64,000 bases of DNA from Aurifilum marmelostoma (taxonomy: Eukaryota > Ascomycota > Sordariomycetes > Diaporthales > Cryphonectriaceae), in NCBI GenBank assembly GCA_027559495.1, contig JAMXSV010000004.1:62001-126000 (forward strand). The letters run 5' to 3'. The first letter of the stretch is position 1; every line of letters begins with the position of its first letter. Of the stretch, positions 32,200 to 43,750 are shown in pieces. The notes beneath the pieces were generated by a model that made no database searches, had not been told where the DNA came from, and saw only the letters and a program-made list of their open reading frames with translations. Position numbers and translations under genes: made by a program.

Positions 32200-33499
32200 A
32201 TGAGCCCGAAAGATGTTGCCATCAAGCTCTACACCAACCATCGGTGCCCATGTAAGGACGGTGTTTAATTTACTTACGCTCTGACATTAGGAGCAGCGAA
32301 AGCTAAAATCTTCCGCAGGGGCACATAGGTACGATGCTGTCTAACCAAGCCCTTGGAAATCCAAAGGAGCGGCTACAGGATTAGGGAGACTCACCTAGCT
32401 ATCATGACTCTGGGACAGCCGAGCAGTTCAGACATGCTAACATCGGGCATGTTCAAGGGCACACATCACGCTTGCGGAACTAGGAGTTCCTTTTGAAGAG
32501 GTGAGCCGAGTATTCTCTGATTACTGTCTTGAGAATACAGACAGGAGTGCAAGGGTGGAAGAGAAGACGGACATTGAAGTCTCTGGGAAAAAAAAGAAGA
32601 GAGAGAGAGAGAGAGAAACGAAGAGCGGGGGGGGGGGGGGGAGGGAGACACGACAGAGAGGTGCTCACAGCCAGAGCAAAAGCCGATACCTATCATCGTC
32701 CCAAATTGTAATTAAAGAAGATCAGGGATGGATTGAGACAATGGTTGACAGTGGTTTTAAGTGAAAATCATTGCTAATAAAATTGACTACAGGAGATCAT
32801 CAACTTAGACGTGCCTCGAAGCGCGGATTACCTCAAAGTCAACCCACGTGGACTTGTTCCATCTCTGTCTTACAATGGCGAGATAATCACCGAGTCGGCA
32901 ATTGTGGCCCAGTTTCTGGCGGACACTTACCCATCCCACCTCCTTCCAGCTTCCTCAGACCCCAAAGGCCCACTTACTCGCGCTCGCATTGCCTTTTTTG
33001 TCGATGCATGGTTCTCCAAGTGCAACGGCCTGTACACGAAGATCTGGAAGGCCAAGACCGACGATGAGGCTGCCGGGCATGCCAATGATATGATCAGCGT
33101 CGTGGTGAAGGAGGTCGAACCGCTGCTTCACGACGCCGGTCCGTTCTTTGGAGGCAGCGACAAGCTTACTTTTGCTGAGGTGAGCGGTCTCTCCTTGCTC
33201 ATGCTCATACAAAGAATTTTCTTTGTTTTTTTAAATCCAAAAAAGAAACAAAAAAGAAGAAAACTGCATGCTAATAGTATTGCCATCAGTGCCTGACGGG
33301 ACCATTTGTCCTCCGTCTCAAGGTGTTTGCCAAGCACCGGCTTCTACCAGCCAGCCTCGTTACGGCCCTTGTCGAGCAAGCACCGAACTTCCACAAGTGG
33401 TCCGAAGCGGTCATTGCAGCACCGAGTGTGACAGGTATATTTGACGAAGAGGTGATGGTTGAGAAAATGAAGGTGAGAATTGCTAATGCGAGGGCGTGA
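32200..33499 (+). CDS. Glutathione S-transferase (Cys-type, omega-like) with a 10-nt exon
   Basis: Predicted soluble glutathione transferase of 233 aa. Five exons (32200-32251, 32319-32328, 32458-32500, 32793-33179, 33290-33499) sum to 234 codons. The reconstructed N-terminus reads YTNHRCPWAHRAH, whose CPWA box is the thiol active site typical of omega-like transferases and glutathionyl reductases. The GLVPSLSYNGEIITESAIV region is the glutathione-binding beta3-beta4 segment with the cis-Pro and the ES pair. An all-alpha C-terminal domain follows. Exon 2 is only ten bases and supplies most of W-A-H-R; without it the active site is lost, which supports the model. Intron 3 (292 nt) contains a GA run and 15 G. 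Likely detoxification or deglutathionylation. Confidence 0.9.
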
Positions 33500-34035
33500 G
33501 GCTTCAACCCTGTGCTTTCTGGAGACCGCTCCTCTGAGATGGCGAGATACATGTTTCACCGAGTAATAGAGGGTGATAATCAGCTTGCGATGGGATCCCA
33601 ATACCAAATCGACCGTTTCCCGAGATTTGAAGTGCGAGACAAAGAGCAGAGCCTCTCTGCAAAGGCAGAAACATGCATCACACATTTGATGGCAGTGGTC
33701 GAGGCCGGTGAGAATGATGGAATCGTCAGCACAACAATGATCATGTACATGCCGATTTCTGTGGAAGCCCGGTCATCTATAGTGTCCTAATGTACGTGAT
33801 GCTTCAAGATCAGTCTAGACCGCCTTTAATGGGCTGGTGACATGTAACAGAATGGATGAGGTTATGGCCGAATGCTCCTCCCCCCTCTCTCTCTCTTGAA
33901 AACGACAGCTATGGAGGCTACCAGCACCTCCCCCCCGACCCCTCCAGCCACGGTCTTCGGTCATTGATGTATCGCAACTCCTCAGCCCAGACGCTCTCAA
34001 AAGAGATGAGTAAATATCCAGTCTGGTTATATCAT
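33500..34035. other. Convergent intergenic region
   Basis: Lies between the 3' ends of the transferase and the SUR7-family gene. An open frame at 33512-33790 immediately after the stop has no domain and is probably 3' UTR. CT-rich around 33880-33900. Confidence 0.45.
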
Positions 34036-35240
34036 CTAATAATTTCGTGCCATGCCTCGATCCCGGCTGGAGTCCATGGAATACTTTTCAACTCTGCCGC
34101 GTGTGCGTTGATCCCTTCTCCGAGCTCTGATGGCGGAAATGAGCTCCCAGATCCAGTAGCCCGTGGCGATTGCCATGAGCGCGAATGCAGCCCAGGTCAA
34201 ACCCTCGAACTTGGAGCCGACGGTGACCTTAAGCCCGATGTCGTCGGCGTTTTCTTCGTGGATCTTCTTCACCATCTCGCTAGCACCGACAGTGTACAGC
34301 AGGCTGCCAATGAAGAGGAAGAGGGCGGCGGTTAGAGCAAGACCGAGATTTGCAACGTGGACCCTGCGACCCTTTTGCGGGATTAGGAAGAGGCCTGCTG
34401 CGGCACTGAGCATGGAGAGGCCGGTAAAGATAGTGCTGACGATGTATATCGCGGCCAGGGCCTCGAAAACGGTCGGCAGCTTGTTCAGCTTCTTCTCCAA
34501 CTTCTCGGTAAATCCGAGATCCGAGAGAGACACGTTGAATGGACCAACACTTAATTGCTTGTTGAGAAGGTCAGACATGTCCATGGCGGCTGTCCAAGTA
34601 TTTGTTAGCATGCTGTCATTTGATGTGGTCAAGAAATAGCTAGAGGTGCGACATAGGTCCTGCTCGTTCAGTTCTGACTTACAAAAGTCCATCGGTCTGC
34701 GGAGATACCGTATTAGCATTGATGGAAGAAGAGACCACAAGAATTTGGAAGTGATTGTGGGGAGTCTCACTTGGTACATGATGAGATGTTCAACCAAGCG
34801 CCGTGCGCAGTGGCATTTGGAGCATAGTCGCCCTGGCAGAGATCGAGGATATGGAATGAATAGAACTGCTCGATGCCCAGTTCTTTGGACAGCTTGTCGG
34901 CGACATCGTTGCCGACATCGTTGAGGATGCTGGCCGCCTGGCTCTCCACAGAGCCAATGACACCGGTCGCTGAGGCCTCGATCGAGGTGAAGAGACCTCC
35001 TAAGCCACCAAGTACGCCCTTGTCGGTCGAGGTGGGAGTTGCCGAAGTCGTCGTAGTCGTGGTACTGCTGCTTCCATCTGCGAGGTTCGCCAGGAAGTTT
35101 TGGCCGAGGGTGGAAGTATTGACCATGACCACATGATAGTCCTCCATGAACCCCTTCTGGCTGCCGGCTAGCAGTGCCAGGATGGTGAGTACGAAGCTCA
35201 CAATGGAGGCCACTAGTGGTATCGCGACCGCGAACTTCAT
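34036..35240 (-). CDS. SUR7/PalI family four-TM membrane protein with a 14-nt exon
   Basis: Predicted plasma-membrane protein of 345 aa in the SUR7/PalI family, associated with eisosomes or pH sensing at the cortex. Exons 34771-35240, 34683-34696 and 34036-34589 sum to 346 codons. TM1 is at the N-terminus (IPLVASIVSFVLTILALLAG). A long extracellular loop follows with a Ser/Thr run and the family's LDLCQGDY and a paired Cys in NISSCTK. TM2-TM4 lie in the C-terminal third, the last before a basic cytosolic tail (RARRRDQRTRGR). Exon 2 is 14 nt, encoding KPMDF between two canonical introns; skipping it would break the frame. Whether it is a Sur7, Fmp45 or PalI relative cannot be said. The nearest genes give no functional context. 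Confidence 0.85.
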
Positions 35241-37140
35241 GGTGCGTTTGGAAGCCTTGACAGAGGGCAGCTGTTGGCTTTGGATTTGGGTTCCAGTCGA
35301 GGTCGATCCTTGAGTGATTGGTTGTCAGGAGAAACCTGATTTAGGCTGCACATATATGTGCCTAACACGGACACGAGGGTAGCGATGGGCAAGTTTGTTA
35401 ATGATTTTTCTTTTTTTCTGAAGGCTGCTAGGGTCGCGAAAGGAGGACAGAGCAAGATGCAGGAAATTGAAGAAGTTTACGAGTCCAACTTATTCGGTCG
35501 CAGCCTAGATGAAAGGAATTGGAAGCGGTAGAGAGCCTTTTTTGGAACGTAGGGGTGCACTGGAGAAGTTTAGAACGTGGCGAGTTGTTTTGGTGGATTC
35601 CGGGTTTGCTATTCTGGCGTCACTGGCATGGGTCAATAAGACCTTCGAGGGCGACGATAAGTGAGACAGGTTACAAGATTGGGGAATAATCTGCGAATTC
35701 ATTCCGCATTGCCCCAAGCCCCCCGACCTTTTTCACTGGGATGCTCACGGAGGGGTCTTTTTTCGGAGGGGGGGGGGGGGGGATTGACTCAAAGCAGGTT
35801 TGGGAAGCCCAACTGCCCCCCCCTCCCTCTTCTCTCTGAAGGCAAAGTTTATGGTTACGTTCGCTCTAGCGGGTGACTTTGCCGTGCTATAGTACCATCG
35901 GGGGGTTTTGAGATATTGGGCGCACAGGCGCTGTTCGGTTGGCCGGCGGGATTCTTGGCTAAGAACTCTTGGGAAGTGTCGGCGGCAGGAGGTCATTGTG
36001 CATAGCCATAGTGCTAATGCGGGTGCCCACACCACGGAGGCAGATCCCACCGTATGCCCGTGTGTAAGTCGGGGGTCCATTCCCGAGCAGCCAATGGCAG
36101 AACGAACAAGGGCCGAAACGGCATCAAGGGGGTGCGTCATCCTCGAGTTGAATCCCGGTTGGGCAGGTTGTCAAGAAAACCTGGCAGCGCGCCGACGCCT
36201 GGCCGCCGCGCACGCGTGCCTGCGCTGACTGCTACGTAAACCAAGAAATCGCCTCTTGTAACGTTTACCAACTCATAGAGGGAGGAAGGCTGTCGAGCGT
36301 TTGTATTCTGGTCGGTCGGTGGAGCTCCTGACAAGCATGCATCTACACAGCATGCACAATGTCGATCGAGGTGCTACCCACCAAGTACTGTTATTGTGTT
36401 TCAGCTAAAAGATAGACTAGGCAGGCCGTACAATGACTCTCGCGGCCTACCAGTAGAACGACAGTAGCAGAGTGGGTAGGCAAGAGCTTTGGTATTCTCG
36501 CCTCAATTCCCCCCCCCCCCTTCTCTCCCTCTCTTTCACGGCGCCTTATTGCCGTCTCGTGGTCAATCTCGGGGATGATGCAGGGTCCACAGCCGTGGTG
36601 GAGCCTTTCCTGCTCACCTTAGCAGTCCCGGCAGCCCATGAGCGAGGAATTTCGTGTGGCATGGTGAGTTTGGTGGTCGGCATGTGCCTCAATCCGTCCC
36701 GACACCTGGACGAAGGATGTCCGGGGCTTCTGTTGCTCAAAATTGACTCTTGTGTTTCTGTGTTCAGGATGGAAATGCTTTCTTGCCGGTTGATTTTCCC
36801 TCTCCGCCCTTTGTCTGGCTACTCAGTGATTGGGTAGACCCGTCGATTTAGGTCATGAACCACAGAGGTAGCGATGTACTACTCATTTCCGAGTGGGAAC
36901 CCTCTCGCAGCATGTGCCAGCTGATGCTCAGAATTCAGGGTGCAGCCGCGTGAGAGGCTGGCGTTATATAACAGGAACTCTGTCAAACCCAGCCTTACGG
37001 CAGTGACGAGCAGCATCAACAAGGCTCCTTCCCGGCCTGGAGGCCAGAGCCCCATGTGTACAAGGTCAACAGCTGATCTGGAATAGTGGCAGGGACTAGA
37101 ACCATGATTCACATATACCAGGGAGATGGTGTAGCCTAAG
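35241..37140. other. Intergenic, about 1.9 kb
   Basis: Promoter side of the SUR7-family gene, then unassigned sequence. Contains G15 at 35768-35782 and C12 at 36509-36520. Open frames such as 36472-36837 lack any domain or splice logic. A GC-rich patch lies at about 36180-36240. Confidence 0.4.
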
Positions 37141-38520
37141 ATATAGTATCTACTAAGCTAAGTGGTAAAGGAATGTTGGGGTCTAGAGCTCCTGGGTGAA
37201 ACGTGTGGGCCTGTAGAACTTAAGGGACTTTGCGCTTTAGATTATGCACACAAGAAAGGCGAGGCAGCCTGGCAGCCTAGGACGAGTCCCCTATGGCGAT
37301 AGTGAGGCATAGCGAGAGAAGTCAGATTACTCTGTTGGAGATTTGAGCCCGGAGAACAATGTAGCTGGACTAGACAGATAGTATCAACCTAGGGGGGTGA
37401 TACAGACTAGAAGAACAGGGTGGACCAGGACGACCGAACGCATACTAGGAGAAGTTAGCTAGGACAACAATACACTGTCAAACATGGGAACTAGGGTAAT
37501 ATTGCAGCATAGAGCAATGATGCATGTTGGGAAATACAAGCTGAGATGTACAGACTAAGAGAGATATCCTCCTTGAGGGAACCAGGAGTTATGGACTAGA
37601 ATGGCTGTCCAACCTAGAAGATACAATTAGAAATTGTTGACAAGGAGAATGGAACAGACCAGGCTAGTGATGTAGCTAGAAGCAGCGGATGACTTGATTA
37701 ATACAGCTTAGGGCACACGGCCTAAGAAAGACAGCACAGACTGAGAGTGGCATGGCTTGGGAAATGTGGAAGAGGAGACATGTCCAGCCTAGGACAATGG
37801 ACTAGGTCAGCGAGGCACCCTAGAAGATTGTGACATGACTAAAACTGGACCAATTCATGAGACACACATACATAAAGATTGTACATAGACAGCAGAAAGA
37901 TACAGTCTGTAAGGCAGGCCGTATTAGACCCAGCCTAGGAGATGTCAACTAGGAGGACGGCAATGCCTAGTGCATATGAACTAGGAGGATTGTGTCTCCT
38001 AGGATGTCAGCAGGGTCAGAGACAGAGACTGGTTATAACATAAATTGAGTTATGTAAACTAGGAAGAATTTGCAGCTTCTTGATGATGTTGACCAGCGGA
38101 ATGGTCGATACTAGGGCATGTAGATTAGAGCAGGGGATTGCCTCCCAGTATATTTCTGCTGGAAATTTGGGCACAGTGCAGGCTGGGACATGTGTGTTAA
38201 GGTAGGAGGTGTTGATTGACCTAGCCTAGTGTTCCCTTCACACTTAAGCTGAGTCTATCCGAAGGACTTGCACACAGAAGAATGTGATGTCACTTGTCCG
38301 AGACCTGATCACTGCACGCAATAGAATGGATATTGAGGAGCGGGATTATCTTTCGCTGCTATCTGGGTAAGAGCTAGGCTAAAGACATCCTTAGGGTTCC
38401 AAGGGTGTATTACACATGACTATGCTAGTTGCTAATGAGGAATGGGAGGGTTCGGGATAGGTGCAGAGCTGTAGTCCATATCTAAGAAGGGAAGAAGCAA
38501 GTACAAAGCTAGGGATGGAA
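37141..38520. repeat. CTAG-dense decayed repeat tract
   Basis: By hand I count about 26 CTAG tetramers in roughly 1.4 kb, where about five are expected by chance. They sit in related contexts such as CAGCCTAGGA, AACTAGGAGGA (37949 and 37979) and GCTAGGAC. Open frames are absent. The pattern looks like an old tandem or nested repeat that has diverged by point mutation; I could not fix a unit length. Confidence 0.5.
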
Positions 38521-38577
38521 TAACTCATTATTCGTTTCTTAAAAAAGGCAGTTGCAGCACTTAAATATAAGAGTAGG

Positions 38578-38856
38578 AAGCCATTGAGCCATTGAGCCAT
38601 TGAGCCAGTGAGCCATTGAGCCAGTGAGCCAGTGAGCCAGTGAGCCAGTGAGCCAGTGAGCCAGTGAGCCAGTGAGCCAGTGAGCCAGTGAGCCAGTGAG
38701 CCAGTGAGCCAGTGAGCCAGAGAGCCAGAGAGCCAGAGAGCCAGAGAGGCAGAGAGGCAGAGAGGCAGAGAGGCAGAGAGGCAGAGAGGCAGAGAGGCAG
38801 AGAGGAAGAGAGGAAGAGAGGAAGAGAGGAAGAGAGGCAGAGAGGAAGAGAGGAGG
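38578..38856. repeat. Octamer tandem repeat with stepwise changing unit
   Basis: About 34 copies of an 8-bp unit. Along the plus strand the unit passes through GAGCCATT, GAGCCAGT (the longest block), GAGCCAGA, GAGGCAGA and GAGGAAGA, each step differing by one base, then dissolves into G-rich sequence (G11 at 38858-38868). A repeat of eight keeps all three reverse frames free of stops, so long predicted peptides across it are artefacts. Confidence 0.9.
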
Positions 38857-38868
38857 AGGGGGGGGGGG

Positions 38869-41614
38869 AGGGGAGGGGGCAAAGAAATATAGTTTGCAAA
38901 AGGGGGAAGAAGAATCGGAGTGCAGGAGCGAAGAGAAGATAGACACAGAATGAAGGTGCGAAAGACATACACAGTGAGCCATACGGACAGGAGGTCGAAG
39001 TAAGGAGAGCAGTAAGAGACTGGCACACAGTGTGCAGTAGGAGCTCAAGCCTGAAGGAGGTATGGGGGGTGCAAAGAGGAGGAAGGCAGAGACAGGACCA
39101 CAAAATGAAGGAGCGAAGTACAGAGATGGCAAGACAGGGAGGGGCGGAAGTGCAGGCTGTGGAGGAGGGAGGGTTGCCTTGTGGTAGAGGGAAGCAGAGA
39201 CATAAAGGAAGAGACTGGGGAAGACACAGAGACAGAATGGCAGACTGCAGGAGCCAAGGAGAGATCAGAGTAGTCATTACAATGATCAGAAGCACTGCTG
39301 CCCTCATTGGAAATTGCAGAGATGACTGCTACACTGACTTTTCAGCAGGGCCACTGGGCACTAAGGAGGTTGGGTGCCTGAAGCTGGGTGGGAGACCTTG
39401 AGGTTCCTCCTCAAGCTGCTGCACCTGCACAAACTTGACCTGTAGTGCAGGAGGAAAAAAAGAATATATGAACACTTGAGCTACGGTGGTGTCTAGACTT
39501 TCAATCATACAAGTTGTTGTATTCATCGAGTATGATTGTGCACATGCTGGTAGCCGATGTTGACCTCGGACTCGGCTCCTGCAGGTCAGGGCCCAGGCCT
39601 ATCTGTCAGGGCACCCCCAAGATGTTGTATGTCCAGTACAGGCACTAAGACTGCGAGATTGGGGAGACTTGGAATCACTCCAGGTGCTACAGACTCCCTG
39701 AGAAGGGTGCTGTATCCCCTAAAATGCCACACTGTTCCAGCCACAGAGGGCACTAAGGAGAGCCCTGCCTCCTGGTGCTTCCTTCTAGCGTCCCGTTCGC
39801 AACACTCGTGCCCCTACGAAATGCCAGGAGGCAACAGACTGTTCAAGAAATCCCATTCGGCGACGCTCTACTCAACGGAATGATGGGAGTACAAACACAC
39901 AGTGCGGCATCGTGGACCGATAACGAGAAAAGAGATGTCTTACTATCCTCTGCTTGCTTCGGGATGTTTGTACCGTCGTAACGTCACCTGATCTTTCCAG
40001 ACGGCGGAGGGTGAAGTGCAGATTCGACCTTTGCCATCCATTTCCTGCCACAGGAGCGCTGCGACCGCGAGCCTCAAGAGAACCCGCGGCAAAGGATGAC
40101 AGGGCATCCTATTAGGATACTTGGTCAAGACCAAGGTAGGTTCAATGGTCAGCCAACGTCTTCACAAGCCGCGTTCTGATGATTGTTATACTATAGATGG
40201 ACGAGGCGACTGGCCCCTTCTCCTTGTTCCTCCGATCCTCGATGCCGACTGGCTAGTTCTATGCCTCGGACGGCGAAACATTCGGTCCACACAATACATA
40301 CACACAAATTCTCGCCTCGGGGAAGAAGGAGGAGATCAGCGAGCCCTGGGGTCGCACACCGGCAGGCATAGTGCATGGCAGTTGGTTCTGCACCTGAGCA
40401 AGAAAGGATTCATTCCTGAACTTGTCCGTTCTCTTCTCTTTCGGTCGGAGGATTGTAGTGTAGTGCTACGAGTGGCTTCAGCAGCCATGGCGTCGAGAGG
40501 GAATGATGTCGGCGAATATCTTGGGTGCCTCGGAATCAAATGCTGGCGCCGCGCTCGCACACATCTCGTGTTGCTGTCAACGGATCTTATGTCTATTGCC
40601 TTGATCTATAGACGACATACCTCCGAAGTCTCACAGGAATTCAGGGGCTCCGTACCTGACCTAGAGGCACGGCTGTTTCCTTCTTTCCCATCTCTTGAGC
40701 AACGTACGCCACCACTAGCTGAAACAAGGCCAACAATTTAGCGATCAAGGTCTCGTGCTGGGAGTTCTGGCCCTACCTTAGTACTGCACCATCAACCTTC
40801 TAGGTCAGACGAGGGTGCAAGAGCCTCATTTTGACAGAGGCAGACAACGTTCAATATCGACGGCATTTTGCTACATGCGCTCGGCAAAATTGATCAAGAC
40901 ACAGGTGAGACTGAACCCATGTATACAACTTGTTGGTAGTCAAAAGCTTTCTCCTTGATTAACTTTGAGATTACCTCCTACCTGATCCTGACAGCAAGCT
41001 AGATGCTATGCTGAAGCCCCTGCTCTATTTACTGGAGAACTGGTGTCTTCTTCTACCCTCATCGTTTCTTCTGCAGCACTAGGAACACTGCACATTACAT
41101 AGTCTTTGCCAGAACTCAAAACCTCTCAGAGCAAACTAAAACCGTATCTACAAGGTGCATTGGGCAGCAAGGGCCACCTCCACAGCGGTTCCCCTATGTT
41201 ATTCACAAGCAGAGACGCTACTCTAGGTAAATACTGGATGAGCTTGGTAGGGACAGGGAATCGCTGTTATGGGCAGACTGCTGGTTCAGGGTCCAGGACA
41301 GGCATTGGTGATGGCTCCTGGCCAGAAATGACGTCAGAAGACCCTGACATTCTGTGATTGGTGAATGGCTCTGTCTGCAGGTCGCTACGCCGATCAGGGT
41401 TAGACAGCAGGGCCCAGCCTTGCCAGCATGCACCAATCAATCCAAGGGTTCTGTGCCATTCACTGAGGACTGCCCACATGGCATGTGATCACCTTATTCT
41501 CTTCCAAACTTGACCTGAACAGACTGCTCGATCTACACCCAGAGCAAATCATTTGTCCACTCAGTCAACCAACACAACTCTCTAAAGCCAAGCAAGCACG
41601 GACAATCTGCCATT
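38869..41614. other. Gene-poor region with dispersed short repeats
   Basis: The first 600 bp carry imperfect repeats around AATGAAGGWGCGAA (38948 and 39103). The 13-mer GGGCACTAAGGAG recurs near 39356 and 39747. An open frame of 206 codons at 40121-40741 has no recognisable domain, hydrophobic pattern or start context, and I do not call it. The last 500 bp should include the promoter of the SWIM/RING gene. Confidence 0.4.
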
Positions 41615-42719
41615 ATGGACGCTGAGCCTTGTCAGGACGCGCTTGGTTCAAGCGCGTCTGGAAGCTGCCCATACCCAAATCTCCATCCCACAGATACCAC
41701 AAGCGATATCAGTGCTCGTGGCCACAAGCGCAAGTTGCAAACTGCAATGTCTGCTGAGGATAATCATAATCCTGCATCCAACAAGATGTATGATGGAGGC
41801 TCAGAAGATCTCCAGCCTGAGAAGAAGAAAGCACCCAAGACGAAGTCTGCTGGCGCTGATGGTGTCGAGCAGCGTCTACGACGGTCTGTCCCAGAACCCC
41901 CAGCACCATGGTCCATGCCTCCCATGACAGCTTTTGAGACTATTTTTGTATTGACTTGATTTGTGATATTACAGATTCCGTGACAAACCACCTGCCTCCT
42001 TCGATGCTGTCTTGGACCGTGCCATGACACAGCGATTCTTCGTCCTCTCTTGCACCCGAAGCGGCACCCAGGACTGCCCAGAGCTGAACCTTCAAGTGTC
42101 TGGTAGCACAGGCAACATCTACAATGTCTGCATCGCTCCCCAGCCGACCTGCGACTGCCCTCATGCAAAAGCTGGCAACCAGTGTAAACACACCATATTT
42201 GTCCTCAAGAAAGTCCTGCGCGCCAAGCCCCAATACGTCTACCAGCTGGCCCTGCTCAGCACTGAGCTGAAGGAGATCATCGATAATGCGCCCGGCGCAG
42301 CCAAGGCAGAGGACAGTTCCTGTCACAAAGACAACAATCGCAAGCCCGTCGAGGGAGATTGCCCCATCTGCTTTGAGGAGATGCTGTCCTGCCCCACCAA
42401 GGAGCAACTGGTCTGGTGCAAGGCTGGCTGCGGCCAGAATATCCATCAACAATGTTTCGAGATGTGGGCTGCCACAAAGCGTCAGGCAGGCAGTGGCGCC
42501 GCCGCCACGGTTCCTTGCCCATACTGCCGCAGTGTCTGGGAGGGTGATGAAGAGCTTACAAAGGCCATCGACGTCAGCCAGGGGAGACTCACCAGCGAAG
42601 GTTACTACAACGTCGCTGACCAGGTCGGCGTCAGCACCCAGCGAGACTCCAGCACATACAGCCCTTGGCGGGGTGGTAATCGTCGCCCTCGACGCCCTTC
42701 CCGCAGAGTCTTCTACTGA
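41615..42719 (+). CDS. SWIM and RING zinc-finger protein, putative E3 ubiquitin ligase
   Basis: Predicted E3-type protein of 337 aa. Exons 41615-41883 and 41975-42719 sum to 338 codons; the intron uses a weak GTCTGT donor. The first 90 residues are polar with a basic KRKLQ and KKKAPKTKS, possibly nuclear targeting. A SWIM finger follows: CDC then, eight residues on, CKH (C149, C151, C160, H162). A RING begins at C219 (CPICFEEM), continues with WCKAGCGQNIHQQCFEMW and ends with VPCPYCRS, all eight ligands present in C3HC4-like order. The C-terminus is a short Arg/Pro-rich tail (GGNRRPRRPSRR). SWIM-then-RING occurs in fungal and animal MEX/ZSWIM2-like ligases. Target unknown. It is isolated between repeats on one side and a broken gene on the other. 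Confidence 0.88.
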
Positions 42720-43750
42720 CTGGTCATATGGGGGACCATGGTCTGTTGCTTCAAAGTGCCCAAGACTTGCCACAGTCCCAACTGGCTTAGGGTCGGTCTC
42801 TGTGACGTTGCCTCGAGGCTCATGCTACTGAGCTGGTAGCCATGAATGCCACTAGCCGTGTGATAGTGATTATGGTAGAAAGAACAGTGCTGTTTGTTTT
42901 CTCACCTACGCCATGTTGTAAACATTATAGGACGATTTCTGTGGACTCAGGATTGCGCTACTTTGGTTCCAGGCCATCGTGTAAGGCCATGAACTTCTCA
43001 AAGGTAGGATACACTGACCAAAGATAGATCCATGGCCTGCCATCATTGGTGCTACAACTGTTACGTGCCACACAACTCGGCTGTCCAAGCCCATCAGGGA
43101 AGGTAAAGCCTCGCAACTCCCCGAAAATGCGGTCTAATCCCGCCCCTTCATGTGATGCGCACTTCTTGGTCACCAGAGGCCCACAAGCTAACATTCTTCA
43201 GCAGTCTGCTAAAATGATACACCGGCGGACCAGGAGAAGATGTCTCAAGCCTAGGTAAATAGTTGTAAGCTAATCTTCATGGAATGACAAAGAGACCAGG
43301 ATGTCAGTACTGCCCTGGGCCAGGAAACTGGAAAATGTATCTGAAAATAGGATCGCCAATTTTCGAAGATTGCGCGAAAGCGATGGGAACGCCTCGGCCG
43401 TTGTCTTGAAGAGAAGCCATTCCAAAAGTACATCTACAATAAAGCATCCGCAGCTGCTCATCAACTTCATGGTCCGCTGGTCAAGACAGCATCTGAAAAT
43501 CTTGTCTCGCCCCGACTCATCAGGCTGCTGGCTTTCCCACTTCAATGCGCCATGCTCGTTACCCCAGGCGCATTGTCTCATCATAATTATAGAAGAGGTC
43601 TGCGTTGACAACGCTGCTTCGACAGTCTGATGTTCGCTTGGCACGAGGCCTATAGTCAGGTTTTGAGTGATCCAGATAAACACTCTTCCGAATCATATAC
43701 GGAGAACAAGATGGATCTCAAAGGTCTGCATCTGACTCCTAGGGTTCTAG
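42720..43750. other. Intergenic, possible unassigned frames
   Basis: Frames of 109 codons (plus, 43301-43630) and 137 codons (minus, 43270-43683) overlap each other antiparallel. Neither has a domain. The minus frame is the more protein-like, but without a start context or partner exon I leave it uncalled. Confidence 0.35.

Noticed and set aside
38391..39307. Three overlapping long minus-strand frames (197-248 codons) across the satellite
   Set aside because: They exist because the 8-bp repeat has no stops in any reverse frame; peptides are repetitive Leu/Ser/Ala/Trp strings.
40121..40741. 206-codon open frame in the gene-poor region
   Set aside because: No domain, hydrophobic pattern, start context or splice partner; length alone is not enough here.
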